Below are positions 1 through 8,825 of a stretch of DNA of 64,000 nucleotides, one piece after another. A program made the translations under genes and the position numbers. This DNA comes from Xenorhabdus innexi (GTDB lineage: Bacteria > Pseudomonadota > Gammaproteobacteria > Enterobacterales > Enterobacteriaceae): assembly GCF_002632485.1 (NCBI RefSeq), contig NZ_NIBU01000010.1, positions 52,775-116,774 of the forward strand, written 5' to 3'. The notes under the pieces were generated by a model. That model saw only the letters and a program-made list of their open reading frames with translations, did no database searches and was not told where the DNA came from. How positions within the stretch are numbered: the stretch's first letter is position 1; each line of letters begins with the position of its first letter.

Positions 1-829
1 CAACTTCACCTGCCAAATAACGACTTAAAGCAGCCTTTTCAGAAGCAATCACCGGATAATGTACTTTATCAATAACAGTATTTTTATCATCCCAATAATG
101 GATATTTCTGACTCCAATAATTTTTTCGTTCACCTTCCATTCGGACAATTTAAATGGCCCATTACCGACAAAATTTCCCGGCCTTGTCCATTTTTCACCA
201 TATTTTGCAATGACATTTTTATTAAGGGGCACCATAACTGTATGTGTCAATGCCTGTAAAAAATCGCCCATCGGTTTATCCAGACGAACCTCTAATGTCA
301 TATCATCTAATGCTTTTACCCCAAGTTCTTCGCCTTTCTTTTTTCCTGTGAGTACATCATTAGCATTAATGATACTGATATTTTCAAGATAACTACCATA
401 GGGAGATACGGTGTCAGGAGCAACCAAACGCCGCCAACTGAAAACAAAATCATGGGCAGTAATGGGGGAACCATCAGACCATTTAATGCCTTTTCTTAAA
501 TGAAAAACCCATGTTTGATTATCATTCGTTTCCCAGCGTTCAGCCAACCTCGGTTCAATATTTCCCTGCCTGTCGGTATAAACCAGCCCATCAAAAAAAT
601 CGTGAATAATATCAAATTCAGTATCACTGGATACTTTATGTACATCCAATGAAGCAGGCTCAGATAAACTCTGACGTACAATCTCCTGTTTAGCTGCCAG
701 TTTTGTCCCTTCCGGCACAACGGCTGCCTGAGATAATGAAATACTTCCGAATATTGCTGCAATAACACAAGAGAGTAAACTGATTCTTTTATTTACTTTT
801 ATATTCCCTATAATTTTCTTAATATACAT
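1..829 (-). CDS. oppA: Oligopeptide-binding protein OppA paralogue 4 (3' end outside window)
   Basis: Periplasmic solute-binding protein of the peptide/nickel family (SBP_bac_5) that delivers oligopeptides to an Opp ABC importer. About 276 N-terminal residues are present; the rest lies left of the window. Start ATG at 827-829 has a GGAGAG ribosome site 8 bases upstream. A signal peptide ends near SLSQA. The mature part carries the family blocks LVYTDRQGNIEPRLAERW and GIKWSDGSPITAHD, matching the three complete paralogues to the right. It lies 107 bp downstream of the ABC export cassette, so it may be co-transcribed with it. oppBCDF could follow off the left edge, but that is not visible. Confidence 0.9.
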   Translation of the reverse strand, partial: MYIKKIIGNIKVNKRISLLSCVIAAIFGSISLSQAAVVPEGTKLAAKQEIVRQSLSEPASLDVHKVSSDTEFDIIHDFFDGLVYTDRQGNIEPRLAERWETNDNQTWVFHLRKGIKWSDGSPITAHDFVFSWRRLVAPDTVSPYGSYLENISIINANDVLTGKKKGEELGVKALDDMTLEVRLDKPMGDFLQALTHTVMVPLNKNVIAKYGEKWTRPGNFVGNGPFKLSEWKVNEKIIGVRNIHYWDDKNTVIDKVHYPVIASEKAALSRYLAGEV

Positions 830-936
830 GATGAAGCTCTCCATAATTATATTATTATGTAAACACTCAATATTATATTTCTCTGTAAAAAATAACCTAT
901 CTGACATATTAAAAAATAATACTTTGATACTTTTTA

Positions 937-1713
937 TTACGTTATATATTTTGCATATCGTCTGACACCAATATCAAACACCAGCTTTGCTATAATAATC
1001 AAAATCAATGTAACAACTGTTTGAATAAAAAACCATTTTATACTCATTATTCCATTTGCAACTGAAGCCGGAACACCAGTTATAAACAGACAGGGAAGTA
1101 CAAACATCAGAATAATACGTATCAGACCATGAAAAGACTGTTCCGGTCTTACCAATACCTTAAAACAAGGGTTGGAATATTTAATACTTACTAAAGCAGA
1201 TGTCCAGAATATTGTCGTTCTTATAATCCATGTAATCGCCGTCAGTACCAGAATCCCTTCAAACACCATAACTAAATGAAGAATAATGTAAATGGCTTCC
1301 GTTTCTAAGTAGATATGAACAGCAAAAAACAGTATAAGGGATAAGAATGATAAAAGAAAATGCTCAAACGCGATACCAGTCGCAATATAAAGAAACTGTG
1401 TATTAATAGGTAATATCAAATGAGGATCGAGTTTTAATGATTTAACTTTATTTGTTAGCAGAAAACTTCCTCTCCCGAATAAAAACAGATAAAAGTTATC
1501 AACCAAACACACTGTAGTGAAAAATATAAGGATAAAATCACGCGATAACATATAATCTACAGACTGCGTTCCTAAAATAGCATACCAGAAAAAACCCTGA
1601 GCCACATAGAAATTAAAATTAATAAAAGCGGCCATCCAGAAATTAAACGGGCTTTTCTTGGCTTCTGATAAGCTATTTTTAAATCCGATAATGATAAGAT
1701 TAAGCATTTCCAT
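937..1713 (-). CDS. ABC-2 type exporter permease, second subunit
   Basis: Integral membrane protein of 258 residues with about six hydrophobic segments and no signal peptide. It resembles the ABC-2 permeases that occur as a pair next to a COG4586-type ATPase (the COG3694 type). It would form the inner-membrane channel of an exporter with the next two genes. Its start overlaps the end of the upstream permease gene by 14 bases, which implies translational coupling. The substrate cannot be read from sequence; the setting between oppA copies makes a peptide or small molecule possible, which is inference. The family call is by organisation and hydropathy, since these permeases have no catalytic motif. 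Confidence 0.75.
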   Translation of the reverse strand: MEMLNLIIIGFKNSLSEAKKSPFNFWMAAFINFNFYVAQGFFWYAILGTQSVDYMLSRDFILIFFTTVCLVDNFYLFLFGRGSFLLTNKVKSLKLDPHLILPINTQFLYIATGIAFEHFLLSFLSLILFFAVHIYLETEAIYIILHLVMVFEGILVLTAITWIIRTTIFWTSALVSIKYSNPCFKVLVRPEQSFHGLIRIILMFVLPCLFITGVPASVANGIMSIKWFFIQTVVTLILIIIAKLVFDIGVRRYAKYIT

Positions 1714-2452
1714 TATACCCTTGATTATACTTCAGCATATAACGCCAGATTACACTAAAAATTATCGCCAGACATATCATCACCAATAAACCGCTAAGCA
1801 TAAAGTAGAGAGATATTGAGTTTGTTGCAATCTTAACAGGGACATAAGTAATGTATTGAAATGGAATATAATTAAAAACTGTTTTTACAGTATCATTAAA
1901 TACATCCAATGGTATCACTGCACCTGATAATGCCCATGATAACGTATCCTTTACCATAATAAATGAATAAGCCCCTCTGAATTTAAATGCCAGACAGGAT
2001 AATATCATAGTTAAATATAAGTTAATCAACAACCCTATACACAGCGCCATAAATAGCCATAATAAATCTGGCATATTCCCCTGATACCAGATTATAAAAA
2101 TAATCAGCGGAGACATAACAAACATCCTTGATAACATCTGCCCAAGCGCATATTCAGAATAGTATAATAATATTGACTTAGGCATGATAATTAATTTATC
2201 AATGCTTCCATCTTCAATATTGAATGCCAGTCTCTCCGGAAACCCTGCAATACTTGTTAATTGAAACACCATAACAGACCATAATATATAAGTAATTATC
2301 TCATTACGAGTATAATGAGCAAAATCATTTGAATTTGTCATTGTACTCCAAAAAGATAATTCAACCGTATACAGTGTTATTATAAGAAAATAGTAACCTA
2401 ATATAATATTCTTAGCGCGAATAGTTTCTATAAAAGAGAATTTAGCAATCAC
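1700..2452 (-). CDS. ABC-2 type exporter permease, first subunit
   Basis: Membrane protein of 250 residues with about six hydrophobic stretches, resembling the COG4587 half of COG4586/4587/3694 export systems. The cytoplasmic-looking segment with FPERLAFNIEDGSIDKLIIM near residues 70-90 is typical of this permease class (a coupling region before the second membrane span). It overlaps the ATPase gene by 4 bases (ATGA junction) and the second permease gene by 14, so the three form one transcription unit. Base composition is AT-rich like the surrounding DNA. Its role as an exporter half-channel is family knowledge; the substrate is unknown. Confidence 0.75.
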   Translation of the reverse strand: MIAKFSFIETIRAKNIILGYYFLIITLYTVELSFWSTMTNSNDFAHYTRNEIITYILWSVMVFQLTSIAGFPERLAFNIEDGSIDKLIIMPKSILLYYSEYALGQMLSRMFVMSPLIIFIIWYQGNMPDLLWLFMALCIGLLINLYLTMILSCLAFKFRGAYSFIMVKDTLSWALSGAVIPLDVFNDTVKTVFNYIPFQYITYVPVKIATNSISLYFMLSGLLVMICLAIIFSVIWRYMLKYNQGYNGNA

Positions 2453-3207
2453 AAAAATAGCCTCTCTAAATATATGGCATTCTTTTCCTTTGAATCATTT
2501 TCATTAAGATTGACTCTTGACACATTTCCTTCTTTCAAAAAGATAATATCTTTACAAATATCTGCAATATCAATCATATTGTGAGAAGTGATCAGTATTT
2601 TACTTTCATTAATATTGGCGTATTCCTTTAAAATACTACGTAATAAAATTTGTGATTCTATGTCTAATCCAATTGTTGGCTCATCTAAAATAAGTAATTT
2701 TGGCTTATTCAGCATATGTATTAACAGATTAGATTTAACAGACTGGCCTAAAGAGCAGGTTTTTGCCGGTTTTCTGACTATATTTCTGAGGTTCATCATT
2801 TCGATCAGGCTTTCAATATGCTCTTTATCATAAACGCGCTTATAGATTCTGGAAAAAAGCTCAATGTTTTCATAGAGTGATAGCTCCTCCCAGAGCATTG
2901 ATCTATTCCCAAAAACAACGCCAAGATCAGATAAAAGTTTAGCTGGCCTTCCGTGTGGAGAGATACCAAACACACTAATATCACCAGAATTGGGAGTCAA
3001 AATACCCGTAATCAGTTTTATTAATGTTGTCTTACCCGCACCATTTTTACCCAGCAATCCGATAATTTTTTCATCATTAAATATTTCTATATTTAAGCTC
3101 TCAAATAATCTCACCTCAGTTTCATTTGATTTAAATAAATTCTTAAAAAAGCCATTTTGAATCTCTCTGTTTCGATAGCTAAAATGCAAATTATTTATTT
3201 TTATCAT
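2449..3207 (-). CDS. ABC exporter ATP-binding subunit (COG4586-like)
   Basis: Cytoplasmic ATPase of 252 residues that would power the two permeases encoded downstream. It has Walker A (LLGKNGAGKTTL), a family-typical signature SLGQ in place of LSGGQ, Walker B LLILDEPTIGLD and the switch histidine in ITSHNM, so it should be active. The SLGQ...DEPTIGLD pattern is typical of the COG4586 group paired with two ABC-2 permeases. The frame stays open to a TTG at 3216, but the ATG at 3207 is the likelier start; no strong Shine-Dalgarno is visible for either. About 300 bp of AT-rich DNA separate it from the upstream oppA, so it probably has its own promoter. Confidence 0.85.
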   Translation of the reverse strand: MIKINNLHFSYRNREIQNGFFKNLFKSNETEVRLFESLNIEIFNDEKIIGLLGKNGAGKTTLIKLITGILTPNSGDISVFGISPHGRPAKLLSDLGVVFGNRSMLWEELSLYENIELFSRIYKRVYDKEHIESLIEMMNLRNIVRKPAKTCSLGQSVKSNLLIHMLNKPKLLILDEPTIGLDIESQILLRSILKEYANINESKILITSHNMIDIADICKDIIFLKEGNVSRVNLNENDSKEKNAIYLERLFL

Positions 3208-3448
3208 GCCAGCCAACTATTTTTATAGACAGTAATTTTTATAATTCCCAACTTCTGACAATAATTCTCTATCGGGAAATAAAGAGAATATTACCTGACA
3301 TAAAATAATTAAAATTAAAACCGCGCCAATCATTTTATAATTCCAATTAACACATCATGTCAATGTTTGTTTTTTGTCCAATCAAAAACTATTTACATTA
3401 ACATTATGACTCCTGTAACATTTAAGTCTCTATGTTAGAATTAATAGC

Positions 3449-3484
3449 ATCACTAACATCCCTATAATGAGAGACATTAGTGAT
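3449..3484 (-). terminator. Possible hairpin after oppA paralogue 3
   Basis: Inverted repeat with 8-bp perfect outer arms (ATCACTAA / TTAGTGAT) just past the stop of the oppA gene at 3515-5140. No clear U-run follows on the minus strand, so it may only stabilise or weakly end the message. Confidence 0.35.
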
Positions 3485-3514
3485 AATTAAACTAAAATTA
3501 ATATGAATGATTAT

Positions 3515-5140
3515 TTAATGCTTAATCACATACATATCCTTTGTAAGATAATAACCTCGTGGATCAACATAAACACCACCAAGATAAGGCTTAATCATTT
3601 TATTATTCACATAAGAATAAATTGGGATCATCGGAGTATCATTGGAAATAATGTCTAAGGCTTTTTGATACCCGTCTATATCACCTGTTTTACCCGATTC
3701 AAGTACCAATTGATCAAATTGTTTATTTGAGTAAAAAGATGAGTTTTGTGTATGGCCTGTGGTAAAGATATTAAAATAAGTCATCGGGCTATTATAATCA
3801 GCGATCCAACCATATCTGGCAATATCATATTTCCCCTGATATTTATTATCTATCAACACTTTCCATTCCTGATTTTGTATAGTGGCATCAACCCCCAAAT
3901 TTTTCCGCCACATTGAACTGACTGCAATGGCAATTTTTTTGTGAGACTCCAGCGTGTTATACAACAAGGTAAATTTCAGCGGGTTATTCTGATTAAACCC
4001 GGCTTCATTTAATAATTTTTTCGCTTTTTCAATCCGTTGTTCTTGCGTCCATGTCGCAAAATCAGGCTGTTTAAAATCAATGCCGCCAATACTCGGTGGA
4101 AGGTAAGTATAAACCGGTTGTTGCCCCTGGCCTAATACCTTATCAGCAATGACTTCTCTATCTATCGCCAGACTTAATGCCTGCCTGACTCTCACATCAT
4201 TAAACGGTGCTTTTGCGGTATTAATTTCATAGTAATAAGTGCCTATTCTGGGGGAAACATGAACTTGCTCTGGATACTTTTTCTTTAATGATGCAAAGGA
4301 TTCCTGTGGAATGGTCAGCGTTATATCAATTTCCCCTGCCAGATAACGGTTTAAGTCCGCTTTATTTGAAGTTAAAGTAAGGTAAGTGACTTTATTAATA
4401 ACCGTATTTTTATCATCCCAATAATGGGAATTTCTCACACCGACAATTTTCTCATTCACTACCCACTCAGATAATTTAAATGCCCCGCTGCTGACAAAAT
4501 ATTCAGGTTGTATCCACTTATCGCCATATTTTTTAATGACTTTTTTACTGACAGGCACCATGACAGGATGTGCCAGTCTCTGCAAAAAATCACCGACAGG
4601 CTGGGCTAATTTTATTTCAACCGTATAATCATCCAGTGCTTTTATCCCTAACTCATCGGCGTTTTTCTGGCCTTTAAGAATATCATCCGCATTAATGACA
4701 GCAGCATCAACAAGGTAATTGCCATAAGGTGAACCCATTGTCGGATCGAGTAAACGCTGCCAGCTAAATACCACATCATGGGCGGTGATTGGTGTACCAT
4801 CAGACCATTTAGCCCCGTTTCTTAAATGAAAAACCCAGTTTTGGTTATCATTCGTTTCCCAGCTTGTCGCCAATCGGGGAGCGATATTGCCTTTTTGATC
4901 GGTATAAACCAAGCCATCAAAAAAATCATAAATAATATTAAAATCGGTATCACTTTCAACTTTATGAACATCCAATGAAACTGGTTCCGCACCGTTATTA
5001 CGGACTATTTCCTGTTTTTCGGCCAATTGTGTTCCTGCCGGAATAACCGCCGCATGAGATACCGTTATCCCTGCTAATATTAATGCCATCAAATAAGATA
5101 ACTGTTTTATGGTTTTATTTTTCATCATGTTTATTTTCAT
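3515..5140 (-). CDS. oppA: Oligopeptide-binding protein OppA paralogue 3
   Basis: Periplasmic peptide-binding protein of 541 residues (usual OppA length about 540). ATG at 5140 is preferred because AGGA lies 8 bases upstream; an in-frame ATG at 5173 falls inside the terminator hairpin of the previous gene and has no ribosome site. The signal peptide ends near GITVSHA. SBP_bac_5 blocks are in order: LVYTDQKGNIAPRLATSW, AKWSDGTPITAHDVVFSW and RVRQALSLAIDREVI. It is closest in layout to the paralogue upstream at 5208-6845. It should hand peptides to an OppBCDF importer not seen here. Differences in the ligand-pocket half between paralogues suggest different peptide preferences (inference). Confidence 0.93.
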   Translation of the reverse strand: MKINMMKNKTIKQLSYLMALILAGITVSHAAVIPAGTQLAEKQEIVRNNGAEPVSLDVHKVESDTDFNIIYDFFDGLVYTDQKGNIAPRLATSWETNDNQNWVFHLRNGAKWSDGTPITAHDVVFSWQRLLDPTMGSPYGNYLVDAAVINADDILKGQKNADELGIKALDDYTVEIKLAQPVGDFLQRLAHPVMVPVSKKVIKKYGDKWIQPEYFVSSGAFKLSEWVVNEKIVGVRNSHYWDDKNTVINKVTYLTLTSNKADLNRYLAGEIDITLTIPQESFASLKKKYPEQVHVSPRIGTYYYEINTAKAPFNDVRVRQALSLAIDREVIADKVLGQGQQPVYTYLPPSIGGIDFKQPDFATWTQEQRIEKAKKLLNEAGFNQNNPLKFTLLYNTLESHKKIAIAVSSMWRKNLGVDATIQNQEWKVLIDNKYQGKYDIARYGWIADYNSPMTYFNIFTTGHTQNSSFYSNKQFDQLVLESGKTGDIDGYQKALDIISNDTPMIPIYSYVNNKMIKPYLGGVYVDPRGYYLTKDMYVIKH

Positions 5141-5171
5141 GCATTTAATCCTATAACTATTATTTTTATAC

Positions 5172-5201
5172 AATCAGAGCCTGTAGTCACAAGCTCTGAT
5201 T
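5172..5201 (-). terminator. Terminator-like hairpin after oppA paralogue 2
   Basis: Nine-bp perfect stem AATCAGAGC / GCTCTGATT with a 12-base loop, directly after the stop at 5208. On the minus strand it is followed by an AU-rich tract. It lies between two oppA genes, so they are at least partly transcribed separately. Confidence 0.65.
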
Positions 5202-5207
5202 CTTTTA

Positions 5208-6845
5208 TTAGTGTTTTATAATATAAAGATCTTTCGTTGAAATATAATCCATGGGGGTGGCATAAAACCCGCCAACATAAGGTTTTACCAATCTATTACT
5301 AACATAATAGTAAATAGGAATCGCCGGAGTGTCGTGCGTTAAAATATCTGTTGTTTCCTGATAATATTTAACATCATTTGTTTCACCGGCTTTAATAACC
5401 AACTGGTCAAATTGACTATTTTCATAGACAGGAACATTTAGACTACTTCCTGTCAGGAAGGTATCCAGAAATGACATCGGGCTATTATAATCGGCAGTCC
5501 AGGCATATCTGACCACATCAAATTTACCCTGATGCATATTATCCAGCATCACTTTCCATTCCTGATTTTGTAAAGATGCATCAACATCAAGGTGTTTTTT
5601 CCACATAGAAGCTACAGCTATAGCTATTTTTTTATGAGTTTCTCTTGTGTTATAAAGTAAATCAATTTTTAATGGATTACTTTTATTAAACCCTGCCTCA
5701 TTTAATAACGCTTTGGCTTTTTCAATCCGCTGTTCTTGCGTCCATGATGCATATTCAGGCGGATTTAAATCTAATCCACCGATATTAGGTGGAATAATAT
5801 TATAAGCCGGTAATTGCCCCTGCCCTAACACCTTATCAGCAATAACATCTCTGTCGATAGCTAAACTTAATGCCTGCCTGACTCTGATATCATTAAAAGG
5901 GGGCTTTTTAGTATTGAAGGCATAGTAATAAGTGGATAGCATCGGTGTAATGCGCATTTGATCACTATGTTCCTTTTTTAAGGATGCAAAGGAATCTAAT
6001 GCAATGGTTTTGGTGATATCTATTTCCCCTGCAAGGTAGCGATTCAAGTCCGCCTTTTCAGAGACAATGGTCAGGAAAGTCACTTTGTTAATAATGGTGT
6101 TTTTATCATCCCAATATAGCGGGTTTCTGACACCAATCACCTTTTCATTCACCCGCCAGTCAGACAGTTTAAAAGCCCCGCTGCCAACAAAGTTCTCTGG
6201 TTGTGTCCATTTATCACCATATTTTTCCACTGCTTTTTCACTGATAGGAACCATCACTGTATGAGTCAACATTTGTAATAAATAAGCAACCGGCTTATCC
6301 AGTGTCACCTCCAGTGTAGAATCATCCAGCGCTTTTATGCCCAGTTCTTCTGCTTTTTTCTTGCCAAGTAATATATCTTTTGCGTTCATTACATGGGCAG
6401 TTTCAAGATAACTGCTATATGGGGAACCCATTGTCGGGTCAAGCAAACGCCGCCAACTGAATACGACATCATGGGCGGTGATGGGAGTTCCGTCAGACCA
6501 TTTAATACCTTTTCTAAGATGGAAAACCCATGTTTGGTTATCTTTCGTTTCCCAGCGCTCTGCCAATCTGGGTTCAATATTGCCTTGTCTGTCGGTGTAA
6601 ACCAGACCATCAAAAAAGTCATGGATAATATCTAATTCGGTATTGCTTTCTACTTTATGCACATCCAGAGAAGCAGGAAATGCACCGTTATTGCGCACGA
6701 TTTCCTGTTTTTCCGCCAGTTCTGTTCCCGGCGGAACAACCGCAGCCTGAACAGAAAAACCAATACCACCTAAAGCAAGTGCTATTGAGCAGGTTAATAC
6801 TTTCGATGTTCTGTTTTTTATTATGCCGGATATTATTTTATGCAT
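5208..6845 (-). CDS. oppA: Oligopeptide-binding protein OppA paralogue 2
   Basis: Periplasmic OppA-family protein of 545 residues. The signal peptide runs to about GFSVQA, followed by AVVPPGTELAEKQEIVRNN, a start shared by all copies. It has the family blocks GIKWSDGTPITAHDVVFSW and DIRVRQALSLAIDRDVIA. The start ATG at 6845 has GGAG about 12 bases upstream. It is flanked by hairpins at 5172-5201 and 6914-6944, so each binding protein may have its own transcript or be a processed segment of one. The function, capture of peptides for import as nutrients or cell-wall recycling, is from the family; specificity is not known. Confidence 0.93.
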   Translation of the reverse strand: MHKIISGIIKNRTSKVLTCSIALALGGIGFSVQAAVVPPGTELAEKQEIVRNNGAFPASLDVHKVESNTELDIIHDFFDGLVYTDRQGNIEPRLAERWETKDNQTWVFHLRKGIKWSDGTPITAHDVVFSWRRLLDPTMGSPYSSYLETAHVMNAKDILLGKKKAEELGIKALDDSTLEVTLDKPVAYLLQMLTHTVMVPISEKAVEKYGDKWTQPENFVGSGAFKLSDWRVNEKVIGVRNPLYWDDKNTIINKVTFLTIVSEKADLNRYLAGEIDITKTIALDSFASLKKEHSDQMRITPMLSTYYYAFNTKKPPFNDIRVRQALSLAIDRDVIADKVLGQGQLPAYNIIPPNIGGLDLNPPEYASWTQEQRIEKAKALLNEAGFNKSNPLKIDLLYNTRETHKKIAIAVASMWKKHLDVDASLQNQEWKVMLDNMHQGKFDVVRYAWTADYNSPMSFLDTFLTGSSLNVPVYENSQFDQLVIKAGETNDVKYYQETTDILTHDTPAIPIYYYVSNRLVKPYVGGFYATPMDYISTKDLYIIKH

Positions 6846-6913
6846 CTTTTGGTTACTCCATTATTCTATTTTTATTTTCTTGACAGTAACTGTATCAATT
6901 AAATCACCCGCTT

Positions 6914-6944
6914 AATAAGAGCCCGTTATAAACGGACTCTTATT
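6914..6944 (-). terminator. Terminator-like hairpin after oppA paralogue 1
   Basis: Stem AATAAGAG plus CCGTT paired with AACGG plus CTCTTATT, with a single internal mismatch and a short ATA-centred loop, just downstream of the stop at 6954. It separates oppA paralogues 1 and 2. Confidence 0.6.
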
Positions 6945-6953
6945 ATCGCGTGA

Positions 6954-8588
6954 TTAATGTTTAATGATATAAAGGTCTTTTGTTAAAATACGTCCTAATG
7001 GGCTGATATAAAAGCCGCCAACATAAGGTTTAACTAATTTGACACGAACATAATAATAAACCGGAATAGCAGGAGAATCGTGGGTAAGAATATCAAGAGC
7101 CTGTTGATAAGTCTCCTTATCATTAGTCTCATCTGCCTTTAATACCAATTGATCAAATTCTGGGTTACTGTATTTAGTAATATTATTGGTGTTATCTGTC
7201 ATGAAAATATCTAAAAAAGTCACCGGGCTATCATAATCTGCCTGCCAGGCATATCGGCCAACCTCAAAATTTCCCTGCTGCATGGATTCAGTCTGCGATT
7301 TACTTTCCTGATTTTCTAACACAACTTCAATGCCGAGATTCTTCTTCCATACAGAACTGGCAGCAATGGCAATTTTTTTATGATCTTCTGACGTGTTATA
7401 TAGCAGTTTAAATTTCAGCGGATTATTTTTATTAAACCCTGCTTCATTTAATAATTCTTTGGCTTTTGCAACACGTTGCTCCTGCGTCCATGAGGCATAA
7501 TCAGGTTGCTTTAAAGTCATTCCCCCACTGCCCGGAGATACCACGTTAAAAGCGGGTTTTTGACCTCTTCCTAATACCTTGTAAGCAATTACATCTCTGT
7601 CCAGCGCCAAAGTCAGCGCCTGTCTAACTCGGATATCATTAAAAGGTGGTTTTTGAGTATTAAAATAATAATAATAAACACTCATTATAGGTTTGATATG
7701 AAACTGGTCACCAAATTGTTTTTTTAGTTTCGAAAAGAAATCTAATGGACCACCATTTGATATATCCACTTCTCCTGTCATATAGCGGTTAAGATCAGCC
7801 TTATAGTCTGATAATGGCAAATAAGTAACTTTATTTATTACCGTATTCTTATCATTCCAATAATGGGGATTTCTGACAGCGACAATTTTTTCATTTACAA
7901 CCCATTCAGAGAGTTTAAACGGCCCGTTACTGACAAAAAACTCTGGCTGCGTCCACTTATTACCATATTTTGTGATCACTTTTTCATTGACTGTTGACAT
8001 AACCGGATGTGCCAACATTCGTAAAAAGCCTGCTTTTGGCCTCTCCAGAGAAACTTCTACGGTTGTATCATCCAGTGCTTTAATGCCCAGTTCTTCCGGT
8101 TTTTTCTTGCCTGTAAGTACATCATGAGCATTGATAACTTTGGCTTGTACCAGATAGCTGCCATAAGATGAGATCGTATCCGGTGTTACCAACCGCCGCC
8201 AGGAGAAAACCACATCATGGGCTGTCATTGGCGTGCCATCCGACCACTTTATTCCTTTTCTTAAATGGAATACCCAAGTTTTATTATCTTCGGTTTCCCA
8301 ACGTTCAGCCAAGGCAGGAACAACTTTATCGTTTCTATCAATTTCCACCAGCGGTTCAAATAAATCCTGTAAAATATCAAACTCACTACTACTATCAGAT
8401 TTATGAGGATCTAAAGAACCCGGTTCGGAAAAGTTATTGCGGGTGATTTCTTGTTTTTCGGCTAGTTGTGTACCGGCAGGAACAACGGCGGCATAAGAAT
8501 ATGTGGTGCTTCCTAATATAAGAGTTACAGAACAGGTTAATACTCTGGCAATTTTATTTTTTATTAGCCTTGCCATTATTTTTTGCAT
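6954..8588 (-). CDS. oppA: Oligopeptide-binding protein OppA paralogue 1
   Basis: First of the four tandem OppA genes in reading direction; 544 residues when started at the ATG at 8588, which has GGAG 9 bases upstream. The ATG at 8603 overlaps that ribosome site and is less likely. The signal peptide ends near TTYSYA. This copy is the most divergent: it reads GSLDPHKSDSSSEF where the others have SLDVHKVES, and EIDRNDKVVPALAERW in the first lobe. The SBP_bac_5 signature GIKWSDGTPMTAHDVVFSW is intact. It has an AT-rich upstream region for a promoter and is separated from the nucleotidase gene by a strong terminator. Confidence 0.93.
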   Translation of the reverse strand: MQKIMARLIKNKIARVLTCSVTLILGSTTYSYAAVVPAGTQLAEKQEITRNNFSEPGSLDPHKSDSSSEFDILQDLFEPLVEIDRNDKVVPALAERWETEDNKTWVFHLRKGIKWSDGTPMTAHDVVFSWRRLVTPDTISSYGSYLVQAKVINAHDVLTGKKKPEELGIKALDDTTVEVSLERPKAGFLRMLAHPVMSTVNEKVITKYGNKWTQPEFFVSNGPFKLSEWVVNEKIVAVRNPHYWNDKNTVINKVTYLPLSDYKADLNRYMTGEVDISNGGPLDFFSKLKKQFGDQFHIKPIMSVYYYYFNTQKPPFNDIRVRQALTLALDRDVIAYKVLGRGQKPAFNVVSPGSGGMTLKQPDYASWTQEQRVAKAKELLNEAGFNKNNPLKFKLLYNTSEDHKKIAIAASSVWKKNLGIEVVLENQESKSQTESMQQGNFEVGRYAWQADYDSPVTFLDIFMTDNTNNITKYSNPEFDQLVLKADETNDKETYQQALDILTHDSPAIPVYYYVRVKLVKPYVGGFYISPLGRILTKDLYIIKH

Positions 8589-8707
8589 ATTAGCGTTCTC
8601 CATGATTGTTTTTATTATTAATTCAATATCTCATTTATTATTACTACCTTAATTAGGTTACTCGTATTTGTAATATTCTTGTGTAAATTGCTTAGATTAA
8701 AATATAT

Positions 8708-8739
8708 AAGTGCAACGCGTAATAATTAGCGTTGCACTT
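8708..8739 (-). terminator. Rho-independent terminator of the nucleotidase gene
   Basis: Perfect 11-bp stem AAGTGCAACGC / GCGTTGCACTT with a 10-base loop, about 90 bases after the stop at 8826. AU-rich flanks on both sides make it usable in either direction. It isolates the nucleotidase from the oppA array. Confidence 0.75.
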
Positions 8740-8825
8740 ATTATTTAAAACAGTAGGGAACTACAGTACCTTTTTGATGACTATTTTATCTACAGCAATA
8801 TTCTGTATTTATAATCAAAGTCACA

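Noticed and set aside
5141..5173. Longer start of oppA paralogue 3 at 5173
   Set aside because: It falls inside the preceding terminator hairpin and lacks a ribosome site; the ATG at 5140 has AGGA.
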